The notes beneath the pieces are model-generated. The model ran no database searches, was not told where the DNA came from, and was given only the letters and a program-made list of their open reading frames with translations. A DNA stretch of 64,000 nucleotides from Aristaeella hokkaidonensis (GTDB lineage Bacteria; Bacillota; Clostridia; Christensenellales; Aristaeellaceae), in the NCBI RefSeq assembly GCF_018128945.1, contig NZ_CP068393.1:1302001-1366000 (forward strand), in the 5' to 3' direction. Every line of letters begins with the position of its first letter. Positions within the stretch are counted from its first letter, which is position 1. This document shows positions 16,822-23,995 of the stretch, one piece after another. A program made the translations under genes and the position numbers.

Positions 16822-17064
16822 TGTTTCCTTACAGGAAAGTGAAATATCGGCTTCCAGCCGATATGAAATATTTGACTCCGTCAAATGTGAAATATGCGGC
16901 CAACAGGCCGCATATGATATATACTCTTGTTCTCTTTTCAGGCAGTTTAAGTAATTATCACATCCGCCGACAGGCGGATATTTCACATGGTGTCGCTTGC
17001 GACGCCATATTTCACATTGGCCGCAGGCCAATATTTCATATTCGTCGAAGACGAATATTTCATT
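16822..17064. repeat. Hairpin array B, head-to-head double array upstream of hisS
   Basis: Two arrays diverge from a centre at about 16912-16971. Left arm hairpins: TTTCCT/AGGAAA, ATATCGGCT/AGCCGATAT, ATATTTGAC/GTCAAATGT, ATATGCGGCC/GGCCGCATAT, joined by GAA. Right arm: ATCCGCC/GGCGGAT, ATGGTGTCG/CGACGCCAT, ATTGGCC/GGCCAAT, ATTCGTC/GACGAAT, joined by TTC. Typical unit is a 9-bp stem, 3-base loop, 9-bp stem and 3-base linker, 24 bp in all. Centre heads read AGAGTATATATCAT (minus) and TAAGTAATTATCAC (plus). The array ends 46 bp from the hisS start. Confidence 0.85.
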
Positions 17065-17071
17065 TACATCC

Positions 17072-18406
17072 TTACGGTGTCAGCCTTGTCGGTCCTCTGA
17101 ATATAAACATGGCTTCCTTGATCGGCAGGCCCAGAAGCAGCATGGTCAGCCGGTCCACGCCGATGCCGAAGCCGCCGTGGGGCGGGCAGCCATAGGCGAA
17201 GAACTCGAGATAGAACTCCACATCCTTGTCCAGGCCCTTTTCCTGCGCCTGCTTCTTCAGCACATCATAGCGATGTTCGCGCTGGGCGCCGGTGGTGATT
17301 TCCACGCCGCGCCAGATCAGGTCATAACCCTGGGGCACGCCGTTCTCATCCCGCATGTGATAGAAAGCCCGCTTTTCCGCGTCATAATCGGTGACGAAGA
17401 GGAACTCGTGGTTATAGTGTTTCTTCACCCACTCGTAGCTGAGTTTTTCCGCCTCGGTTGTCAGGTCACCCTTTTCGGACTCCGGCACGGAATAGCCGAA
17501 TTCCTTTTCCAGCGCATCATACAGATCCCGCAGTTTCACCACCGGGAAGGGCGTTTCAGGCACGATGACTTCCTTACCGAAGAGTTCCTGGATCTGGTCA
17601 CCATAGGCTGCCTTCACTTCGGTCAGGGCCGCCTTCAGCAGTTCCTCTTCCATCTTCATCACGTCACGGAAAGAGGTGATGTAGCTGAACTCCAGGTCGA
17701 AGCCGGTGAACTCCGTGGTGTGCTTGCTGGTAAAGGATTTCTCCGCCCGGAACACAGGGCCGCACTCAAAGATCCGCTCAAAGCCGGCGGCCATGGCCAT
17801 CTGCTTATAGAACTGGGGACTCTGGGCCAGGTAGGCCTTCCGGTCAAAGTATTTCACCTCAAACACGTCGGCGCCGCTTTCGCTGGCCGCACCGATCAGC
17901 TTGGGCGTATGAATCTCAATAAAGTTCTTCTTCAGCAGGTATTGCCGCAGGGCATTCACCAGCACGGTCTGCGCCTTGAACATCAGCTGGTTCTCATCCG
18001 TGCGCAGGTCAATCCAGCGGTAGTCGATCCGCTGGTCAATGCTGGAGCGCTCCACGGCCTGCTTTTTCTTGGTGGCCGGGATATCCTTGCGGACGATTGG
18101 CAGGGCGTTCGCGATGCTTTCCACCAGGATTTCGTCCGGCAGGATCTCGATGCCGCCCATCTTTACATACTCGTTCTTCACAGCTTTGCCGGATACGGTG
18201 ATCACAGAATCCTGGGTAATGGTATCCACGATCTCCGCCAGCTGAGGATTCGGCTCTTTCTCCAGGGTGATCTGGATCTTGCCCGTAATATCCTTCAATA
18301 CAATAAAAGCCATGGCTTTGCTGTTGCGGATGTTTTCCACAAAACCCTGGACTTTCACTACTTCATCAATATGCTGTCCGACTTCCTGAGCATATACCCG
18401 TTCCAT
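17072..18406 (-). CDS. Archaeal-type aspartyl-tRNA synthetase, probable aspartate--tRNA(Asn) ligase
   Basis: A 444-residue class II synthetase lacking the bacterial GAD insert. Marks: OB domain VVKVQGFVENIRNSKAMAF, KLIGAASESGADVFEVKYF, LAQSPQFYKQMAMAAGFERI, motif 2 GPVFRAEKSFTSKHTTEF, GCPPHGGFGIGVDRLTML, and the archaeal/eukaryotic-type ending GPTRLTP. Such second AspRS enzymes in Clostridia are known to be non-discriminating or tRNA-Asn directed, making Asp-tRNA-Asn for GatCAB amidation. An AsnRS is less likely given the ending. With bacterial aspS nearby, division of labour is inferred. Hairpin array C lies about 80 bp upstream. Confidence 0.82.
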   Translation of the reverse strand: MERVYAQEVGQHIDEVVKVQGFVENIRNSKAMAFIVLKDITGKIQITLEKEPNPQLAEIVDTITQDSVITVSGKAVKNEYVKMGGIEILPDEILVESIANALPIVRKDIPATKKKQAVERSSIDQRIDYRWIDLRTDENQLMFKAQTVLVNALRQYLLKKNFIEIHTPKLIGAASESGADVFEVKYFDRKAYLAQSPQFYKQMAMAAGFERIFECGPVFRAEKSFTSKHTTEFTGFDLEFSYITSFRDVMKMEEELLKAALTEVKAAYGDQIQELFGKEVIVPETPFPVVKLRDLYDALEKEFGYSVPESEKGDLTTEAEKLSYEWVKKHYNHEFLFVTDYDAEKRAFYHMRDENGVPQGYDLIWRGVEITTGAQREHRYDVLKKQAQEKGLDKDVEFYLEFFAYGCPPHGGFGIGVDRLTMLLLGLPIKEAMFIFRGPTRLTP

Positions 18407-18486
18407 CTGTTTTCCCTCCGAGCTTGTTAAATCTGCTAGAAATAATAAGCTTCCAGGGCTTGTCTGTCAATCAAAACAGTTAAATT

Positions 18487-18643
18487 AAATATCGGCCTGC
18501 GGCCGATATGAAATATTCAGGCTTCGCCTGAATGTGAAATATCCGGACTAACGTCCGGATGTGTAAGTTACTCTTCTGCTATGAAGGTAAATATCACATG
18601 CGACGAAAGTCGTATATTTCATATTGCGAAGCAATATTTCATT
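18487..18643. repeat. Hairpin array C, head-to-head double array upstream of aspS2
   Basis: Left arm: ATATCGGCC/GGCCGATAT, ATATTCAGGC/GCCTGAATGT, ATATCCGGAC/GTCCGGATGT with GAA linkers. Then a centre with the heads AGAGTAACTTACAC (minus) and AAGGTAAATATCAC (plus). Right arm: ATGCGAC/GTCGTAT and ATATTGC/GCAATAT with TTC linkers. It fills the space between the aspS2 start and the terminator of the next gene. Confidence 0.82.
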
Positions 18644-18649
18644 TAAAAG

Positions 18650-18680
18650 AAAAGATGAGCGCTTTCACACTCATCTTCCT
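18650..18680 (-). terminator. Rho-independent terminator after the SH3/PG-binding gene
   Basis: Minus strand AAGATGAG (18670-18677), a ten-base loop, CTCATCTT (18652-18659), then TTCTTTT. It begins just after the stop at 18686 and separates that gene from hairpin array C and aspS2. Confidence 0.65.
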
Positions 18681-18685
18681 TATTA

Positions 18686-19687
18686 TTACCACGAATGTTT
18701 CATTGCTTCTGCTACGCAGTTCTGGTGCATTTCATCCACTTTCTTGGTTCCGTGGGTCTTGCTGCCGTAGAAGTGAATGCAGAAGTGTCCGTCAAAGTTG
18801 TTGTCCTTGATGGTCTGTGTTCCGTGGGGCATTCCATTCATGGAAGCCGCGTACACATGGCCGTCATACTTTACCAACACAGCCCGGCGCTTCCAGCTCC
18901 AGTGACCGTAGATGTCCTTCATGGTCGAAGTATCGTCCTTGCTGTTCGGCTCGGCGTCCAGATGATTGGCGCCACTCCACCGCTTAGCGGTGAATACCTT
19001 TCCGGTCTTGATGTCCTTGACCTTGAAGGTCGCGCCTTTCGGGATCTTGCTGCTGCCGCCGTTAAACCAGTTGAGCCGTTCCGTCTTCAGCGTTCCGTCT
19101 GAATCAGAACCGGAGGTTTTGCTGTCCGCTTTCTTCGCGTCAGAGGAGTTCAGCTTCGCCAAGGTTTTCTTTCCGCACTTGCCGTCGTCATCCAGTCCGT
19201 TGCGTTTCTGGAAATTCTTTACGGCTTTCTTTGTGCCATTTCCGTAATCACCATCAATACTGCCGGAGTAATACCCCAGCTTCTTCAGTTTCTTTTGTAC
19301 CTTTTTTACAGCGTCCCCTGTATCGCCCGGACCGCAGGTACCATCAGATTTCTTGTTTTCTTCTTTTTTATCAGTCTTTTTATCAGACTTCTTGCTGTCG
19401 TCAGATTTATTGGATGATTTGGAATCGTCCGATGAAACCTCAACGTATTTCTTACTGACATAGCCAGTATCTTTTCCGATGGATACTTTGTACCAGCCTC
19501 CCGAGGTATCGTTGATGGTGATTTTGTCCCCTTCATGCAGCACACGAACCACATCACTTTTGGAGTCCGCTTTCTCACGCATGTTCAGGGCGGAAGCTGT
19601 CACTTTACCGGTCTTGGCGAGGGCAGCATAGAATGGGAGCATACAGAGAAGGATCGTAAGAATGGTTACGATCTTCCATTTCTTCAT
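18686..19687 (-). CDS. Secreted SH3b / peptidoglycan-binding protein with YkuD-like C-terminal domain
   Basis: A 333-residue exported protein. Signal peptide residues 1-24; SH3b domain about 26-84 (ASALNMREKADSKSDVVRVL); a Ser/Lys/Asp linker 85-116; PG_binding_1 repeat about 117-180 (GDAVKKVQKKLKKLGYYSGS); and a C-terminal domain 200-333 with WSWKRRAVLVK, GMPHGTQ and GHFCIHFYGSKTHG. HG followed by HFCIH recalls the HG...SxGC(I/V)R motif of L,D-transpeptidases, but with altered residues, so catalysis is unproven. The ATG at 19685-19687 has AGGTGG nine bases away; a GTG three codons earlier is less well placed. Confidence 0.72.
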   Translation of the reverse strand: MKKWKIVTILTILLCMLPFYAALAKTGKVTASALNMREKADSKSDVVRVLHEGDKITINDTSGGWYKVSIGKDTGYVSKKYVEVSSDDSKSSNKSDDSKKSDKKTDKKEENKKSDGTCGPGDTGDAVKKVQKKLKKLGYYSGSIDGDYGNGTKKAVKNFQKRNGLDDDGKCGKKTLAKLNSSDAKKADSKTSGSDSDGTLKTERLNWFNGGSSKIPKGATFKVKDIKTGKVFTAKRWSGANHLDAEPNSKDDTSTMKDIYGHWSWKRRAVLVKYDGHVYAASMNGMPHGTQTIKDNNFDGHFCIHFYGSKTHGTKKVDEMHQNCVAEAMKHSW

Positions 19688-19927
19688 TCCGCTCACCCAC
19701 CTTCCTAGGATAATTCATGGTTATTTTATTACAAATATATTAAGATGTCAACATTGTTCCGTAAAACATATTCACACATTTGTCTCTATCTACGCTATAT
19801 ATAGCGTTTTGGCGATTTATCTACACAATTTTCCAAAAATATCTGGCAATTATTCTCCCATATATTACAAATTCATGAAATGATGCATGTAACACTTTCC
19901 CCTCGACTCAATATCTCATTTATATAG

Positions 19928-20044
19928 AAGAGTCTCTATCGCATCCGACGTCAGTCGGATATTTCACATGTGTCGAAGACACATATTTCACATTGCGGCC
20001 CTGGCCGCAATATTTCATGCAGCGCAGTATGCGCTGTATTTCAT
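19928..20044 (+). repeat. Hairpin array D, upstream of the rplJ promoter
   Basis: Head AGAGTCTCTATCGC, then hairpins ATCCGAC/GTCGGAT, ATGTGTC/GACACAT, ATTGCGGCC/GGCCGCAAT and GCAGCGCA/TGCGCTGT joined by TTC linkers (ATTTCAC/ATTTCAT). It lies in the 717-bp gap between two divergent genes. The rest of that gap is AT-rich without a recognisable gene apart from the rplJ promoter and leader. Confidence 0.8.
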
Positions 20045-20214
20045 TCACGGAACCAATAATTAATTCCCCCGCCCATCTGCCAGAGTCTTTTTTGCTGTTA
20101 TCTGCGCTCAGCTTTTTCGATTTAGCGCCACTAAACCTTCAAAATCTGGGCTTGATCCCAACAAAAAACTCATCTGGCATCTGACGGACTCATTTAATTA
20201 TTGTTTCCTGCCGC

Positions 20215-20243
20215 TTGACTTTCTTCAATATGTATGTTATTCT
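20215..20243 (+). promoter_or_regulatory. SigA-type promoter for rplJ-rplL
   Basis: TTGACT (20215-20220), 17-base spacer, TATTCT (20238-20243). It is placed so that transcription starts near 20250, exactly at the beginning of the L10 leader structure. Confidence 0.75.
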
Positions 20244-20250
20244 ATGTCCC

Positions 20251-20325
20251 GGTTTCGAAGAAACCAGTGCCGTAGACAGCCGGTATCGCAAGATTTAAAG
20301 GGGTTTCCCGCCTGCCGAGGTGTAA
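20251..20325 (+). ncRNA. Ribosomal protein L10 leader
   Basis: A leader hairpin GGTTTC/GAAACC is followed by GCCGTAGACAGCCGG and ends in the conserved CCTGCCGAGGTGT, the pattern of the Firmicutes L10 leader. L10, probably with L12, binds this RNA to shut down its own operon. A terminator follows it directly, giving an attenuation mechanism. Confidence 0.85.
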
Positions 20326-20343
20326 GTGGATTTCGTAATTATT

Positions 20344-20372
20344 CCCTTGCGCCTGCACGCAAGGGTTTCTTT
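20344..20372 (+). terminator. Attenuator between L10 leader and rplJ
   Basis: Arms CCCTTGCG (20344-20351) and CGCAAGGG (20358-20365) with a six-base loop and a following TTTCTTT. It sits 33 bases before the rplJ start, so its formation would stop transcription when L10 is in excess. Confidence 0.8.
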
Positions 20373-20404
20373 AATTTCAAGCCAGGAATGAGGTGCGCAA
20401 GAAG

Positions 20405-20905
20405 ATGAGCGCGAATCTGGAAGCAAAAAAGCAGGTCGTTTCTGACATTGTTGAGAAGCTGAAGAATGCCGAGTGCATGATGGTGGTTTCCTACAGCGGT
20501 CTGACCGTTGAACAGGTGACCGAGCTGCGTAAGCAGTGCCGTGAGAGCGATGTTCACTACTGTGTTCTGAAGAACCGCCTGGTGAACCGTGCCCTGCAGG
20601 AGCTGAATATCGAGGGTCTGGAGAGCCTGCTGGAAGGCCCCAACGCCTTTGTGTTCAGTGACAAGGACGTGACTGCCGGTCCCAAGATCATTTCTCAGTT
20701 CATTGAGAAGAACAAGCTGACCTCCCTGGAAATCAAGGGCGGCCTGATGGGCACCGAAGTAATCGACGTCAAGGCCATCAAAGAACTGGCCGCTACCCCC
20801 AGCCGGGAAGAGCTGCTGGCCACCATGGTGGGCTGCCTGGTCTCCCCCGTATCTGCCCTGGTTTCCGTTCTCGAGCAGATTGCCGAGAAGAAGGAAGCTG
20901 CCTGA
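20405..20905 (+). CDS. rplJ: 50S ribosomal protein L10
   Basis: A 166-residue protein beginning MSANLEAKKQVVSDIVEKL, with MMVVSYSGLTVEQVTELRKQ and CVLKNRLVNRAL, the rRNA-binding N-terminal domain, and a C-terminal helix that carries L12 dimers. Length equals the Bacillus protein. GAGGTG lies nine bases before the ATG at 20405; a GTG at 20393 is in frame but less likely. It is regulated by the L10 leader and attenuator upstream. Unusually, the rplJ-rplL pair lies on the opposite strand and 36 kb from rplK-rplA. Confidence 0.96.
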   Translation: MSANLEAKKQVVSDIVEKLKNAECMMVVSYSGLTVEQVTELRKQCRESDVHYCVLKNRLVNRALQELNIEGLESLLEGPNAFVFSDKDVTAGPKIISQFIEKNKLTSLEIKGGLMGTEVIDVKAIKELAATPSREELLATMVGCLVSPVSALVSVLEQIAEKKEAA

Positions 20906-20961
20906 TGACAACAGCGGCCTAGAAAGAGCCGCATGACGAAAAAAAATGGAGGAAAAAGAAA

Positions 20962-21336
20962 ATGACTAATCAGGAAATTCTCGAAGCCATTGAGTCTATG
21001 ACTCTGCTTCAGGTTAAAGAACTCGTTGACGCTATGAAAGAAAAGTTCGGCGTGACCGGCGCTATCGCCGTTGCCGGTGGCCCCGCTGCCGGTGGTGCTG
21101 CTGCCGCTGCTGAAGAAGAAAAGACCGAATTCGACGTCGTGCTGAAGGATGCCGGCGCTGAGAAGATCAAGGTCATCAAGGTTGTCCGTGAAGTCGTTTC
21201 CGGCCTGGGCCTGAAGGAAGCTAAGGACATCGTTGAGTCCGCTCCCAAGACCATCAAGGAAGCTGTCTCCAAGGAAGAAGCCGAAAAGATCGCCGAGCAG
21301 TTCAAGGCTGTTGGCGCCACCGTCGAAATCAAGTAA
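20962..21336 (+). CDS. rplL: 50S ribosomal protein L7/L12
   Basis: A 124-residue acidic protein with the N-terminal dimerisation helices ([21 protein letters not shown]), an Ala/Gly hinge ([10 protein letters not shown] region) and the conserved C-terminal domain ([21 protein letters not shown]). It forms the ribosomal stalk that recruits translation factors. It has a clear GGAGGA site and follows rplJ by 56 bp; a strong terminator closes the operon. Confidence 0.97.
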   Translation: MTNQEILEAIESMTLLQVKELVDAMKEKFGVTGAIAVAGGPAAGGAAAAAEEEKTEFDVVLKDAGAEKIKVIKVVREVVSGLGLKEAKDIVESAPKTIKEAVSKEEAEKIAEQFKAVGATVEIK

Positions 21337-21352
21337 TTTCACATGGTGTTAT

Positions 21353-21384
21353 CAAGGCGGACGCAATCGCGTCCGCCTTGTTTT
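21353..21384 (+). terminator. Rho-independent terminator after rplL
   Basis: Perfect 12-bp stem, arms CAAGGCGGACGC (21353-21364) and GCGTCCGCCTTG (21369-21380), four-base loop, followed by TTTT. It lies 16 bp after the rplL stop codon. Confidence 0.85.
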
Positions 21385-21406
21385 ATGCCTTCATTTCCTG
21401 TATAAT
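21378..21406 (+). promoter_or_regulatory. Promoter for the CHAP-domain gene
   Basis: TTGTTT (21378-21383) and a consensus TATAAT (21401-21406) with a 17-base spacer. The -35 box overlaps the T-run of the rplL terminator, so the secreted-protein genes downstream have their own start of transcription. Confidence 0.55.
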
Positions 21407-21488
21407 AGATAAGTACGCTTTAGCTGCATACATAGCTAAACGATCAAACACATTTTTGCGTCATTTTGCAGTGAAATGATATTGAATT

Positions 21489-22388
21489 ATGAATTATAAA
21501 CGACTCCTCTCATTTCTGTTTATCCTTCTGCTGACCATATCATCCGCCTTGGCGGATGACAGACGCATTGATCCCGCATGGCCCGTACCGGACTATGTGG
21601 AACATCTGCTGGAAGTCGCCACGGAAGAAATAGGTTATACGGAAGATCACGGCCGATCCAAGTACGGCGCCTGGGCAGGAGATCCTGCCGCCCAGTGGTG
21701 CGCGGAATTCCTCTGCTGGTGTGTGGATCAGGTGGATCAGCGCTGGGGCACTTCCCTGCTCCGGAACGTCTATCCCTTCTACACCTCTTCCAATACCGGA
21801 CGGAACTTCTTCGTGCGCAACGGCCGCTATGTGGTCCGCAAGGGCAAAGTGGACGGCTGGGGATATCAGTGGCTGAAGGGACAGGATACCTTCATCAAAT
21901 CCGGAGACTATGTTCCTCAGCCGGGAGACTGGGTATTCTTCAACTGGGGCGGCGGCACCGACACGGAGCATGTGGCCCTGGTGGAATACTGTACGGAAGA
22001 CCGCCCCGGCGGCACTGTCACGGTTCACGTCATCGAGGGCAACAATCCCTCTGCCGTAGCCCGGAACACCTATGAACTGAACAGTCCCTCCATTCTCGGT
22101 TACGGCACCGTTCGCGAGGTGGCGGACACCACCATGGTCTTCGGCAACCAGGGCGAGAAGGTCCGCCAGCTGCAGGAGCGCCTCGCCTACCTGGGGTTCC
22201 TGCGGGCCGATCTGGTCACCGGCCGCTTCACAGATTCCACCACCGAGGCGCTCCGCGCCTACCAGGAAGCCCGGGGGCTGCGGGTCATCGGCGTTGCCAA
22301 CCGGGAAACCCAGCAGCTGCTGGAAGAAGAATATAACCGGACTTACCAGAATGACCCCAATATCTGGTCTGTTGTGGATGACGACTGA
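21489..22388 (+). CDS. Secreted CHAP-domain peptidoglycan hydrolase with PG-binding domain
   Basis: A 299-residue exported protein. Signal peptide about 1-22; CHAP/NlpC-type cysteine peptidase about 35-200 with the catalytic Cys71 in AAQWCAEFLCWC and His161 in TEHVALVEY; C-terminal PG_binding_1 repeat about 214-280 (KVRQLQERLAYLGFL, TTEALRAYQEARGL). It probably cleaves peptide cross-links or stems in the cell wall. The start codon and first codons (ATGAATTATAAA) fall in an AATTATGAATTAT repeat remnant. A secreted protein of unknown function follows at 22442. Confidence 0.82.
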   Translation: MNYKRLLSFLFILLLTISSALADDRRIDPAWPVPDYVEHLLEVATEEIGYTEDHGRSKYGAWAGDPAAQWCAEFLCWCVDQVDQRWGTSLLRNVYPFYTSSNTGRNFFVRNGRYVVRKGKVDGWGYQWLKGQDTFIKSGDYVPQPGDWVFFNWGGGTDTEHVALVEYCTEDRPGGTVTVHVIEGNNPSAVARNTYELNSPSILGYGTVREVADTTMVFGNQGEKVRQLQERLAYLGFLRADLVTGRFTDSTTEALRAYQEARGLRVIGVANRETQQLLEEEYNRTYQNDPNIWSVVDDD

Positions 22389-22441
22389 CTTTTCATCCGT
22401 TACTATATCTGACTGATTTCCGCTGAAAGGATGTTTCTCCT

Positions 22442-23995
22442 ATGAAACAGCGTTTTCTTTGCCTGCTCTGTGCCCTGCTCCTGCTGATTCCTTCCCTGGC
22501 TCCTGCGGAAAGCGTCCAGGCCGAGGACAATTACAGCTTCGATTTTGACTTCACCTTTTCCATGAACGCGCAATCCTTCCCGAAGCTGATGCGTTCCCGG
22601 ATGGCCGGCTATGCAGCGCTCATCAACAAGCTGGGGCTCCGGGGCAATGTTGCCTGGACCCGCAGCACAGAGTCCTTCGAGCTGGACGCCGAGCTGTATT
22701 TCACAGACAAACCTTCCCTGACCTTCCCTTTCCGCATTTACGGCACAGAGCAACGCGTCTTCATTACCTCCCCGCTGATTCAGGACGAAGTACTCCTGCT
22801 GAACATGGTAGCCTTTCTGGAGTTTTCAGTTAAAGCGAAAACAACGCTGGGTATTCCGCTTCCCTATCTGGCCTATCTCTATCCGCTTACCACCGCATAT
22901 GCTTTTTCCGGCCCTGCCAACGTCTGGCATAACGTGATCGGCACCTATACCGAAAGCGGTAAAATAACAACCAAACAGCTCCGCACCCTGACCGAACGCT
23001 GGTCTGAAGAGTTTACGACAAATCCTGATCTCCTGCGCTGGATTACAGCGCTTGCTGATGGTTCCGACAAAGCACACGATGCTGTGGAAATAGAACTGTC
23101 ACATATACCGGAATATATCGAAAAAATAACCAACGGATGTAAACCTGTTACAATCAAAATACACGATGGTTCCCAAACCTGGACGACATCCGGAAAAGAG
23201 GTGCTTTTCTCCCGCCAGGAAACCGACGAAGGCCTTACACTCGCCGTGACCCTGCCTTCCTCTGAAAACCAGTATGTCCCCAGTTTAACCTATTCAGATA
23301 CAAAAGACGCTTCCACCCTTTCTTTCAGGCTGGAGGCTTCCCTCATGCGCGATCCCTATATTGTCGCCACTGATGATCCGATTCCTGCCAATACCAGGCA
23401 AACATCCGCCGTTCAATCTGACAGTTCATATGATGATTTCTCGGATGAGACTGAATTCTATTATGATGAGGATGAATCAGATCACGGCTTTTACGACGAT
23501 TACGGTGAGTCCGGCGCCATGCAGGAAACGACCTTCCCTGCCGGTTTGCTTGATCTTGTTGTGGAAACCGAGAGACTTCCTGTTTCCCTGCCTGCCGAAT
23601 CGGATTTCAACATCATGATCAACCTCCAGGAGAAACTGTTCCCGCATTTCAGCACAAAGATCCATGGAGAAACAAAAAAAGACGGATCCCTGATCCTCTC
23701 TGTACGCAAGCTGCGTCAGGAAGAATCGGAATCCGAAGAAATCTTCCGCTGTACCGGAACCCTGGTTCCGGCGGAATTACGGGATATCCCGAACTATATG
23801 CATAAAGATCTGGATGGCGTTTATAACGTCTTTTCCTTCAACGAACAGTCCCTGGCTGCATTCAGGCACAATGTACTGCCGAAAATGATCGACAGCATCT
23901 TCAAATTCGTGGAAGCCGCTCCCACTTCAGCCTGCCAGAGCCTGCTGGACGACCTGACGGACAGCGGCATCCTGGACATGGTCATGAAATACTGA
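22442..23995 (+). CDS. Secreted protein of unknown function, acidic linker
   Basis: A 517-residue protein with a signal peptide (MKQRFLCLLCALLLLIPSLA, cleavage near residue 25). I do not recognise a family. Two folded regions seem to be joined by an acidic, Asp/Glu/Tyr/Ser-rich segment at about residues 315-360 (DDFSDETEFYYDEDESD). No lipobox cysteine or membrane anchor is seen. It follows the CHAP hydrolase by 53 bp on the same strand and converges with dapF, so a shared role at the cell surface is possible but only inferred. Confidence 0.6.
   Translation: MKQRFLCLLCALLLLIPSLAPAESVQAEDNYSFDFDFTFSMNAQSFPKLMRSRMAGYAALINKLGLRGNVAWTRSTESFELDAELYFTDKPSLTFPFRIYGTEQRVFITSPLIQDEVLLLNMVAFLEFSVKAKTTLGIPLPYLAYLYPLTTAYAFSGPANVWHNVIGTYTESGKITTKQLRTLTERWSEEFTTNPDLLRWITALADGSDKAHDAVEIELSHIPEYIEKITNGCKPVTIKIHDGSQTWTTSGKEVLFSRQETDEGLTLAVTLPSSENQYVPSLTYSDTKDASTLSFRLEASLMRDPYIVATDDPIPANTRQTSAVQSDSSYDDFSDETEFYYDEDESDHGFYDDYGESGAMQETTFPAGLLDLVVETERLPVSLPAESDFNIMINLQEKLFPHFSTKIHGETKKDGSLILSVRKLRQEESESEEIFRCTGTLVPAELRDIPNYMHKDLDGVYNVFSFNEQSLAAFRHNVLPKMIDSIFKFVEAAPTSACQSLLDDLTDSGILDMVMKY

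Noticed and set aside
16777..17031. N-terminal extension of hisS
   Set aside because: The frame is open but consists of hairpin repeats; the ATG at 16774-16776 has a ribosome site and gives the conserved HisRS start.
16822..17064. CRISPR array (24-bp periodicity)
   Set aside because: The conserved part is only a 3-7 base linker and the variable part is itself palindromic; there are no 28-36 bp repeats with unique spacers and no cas genes.
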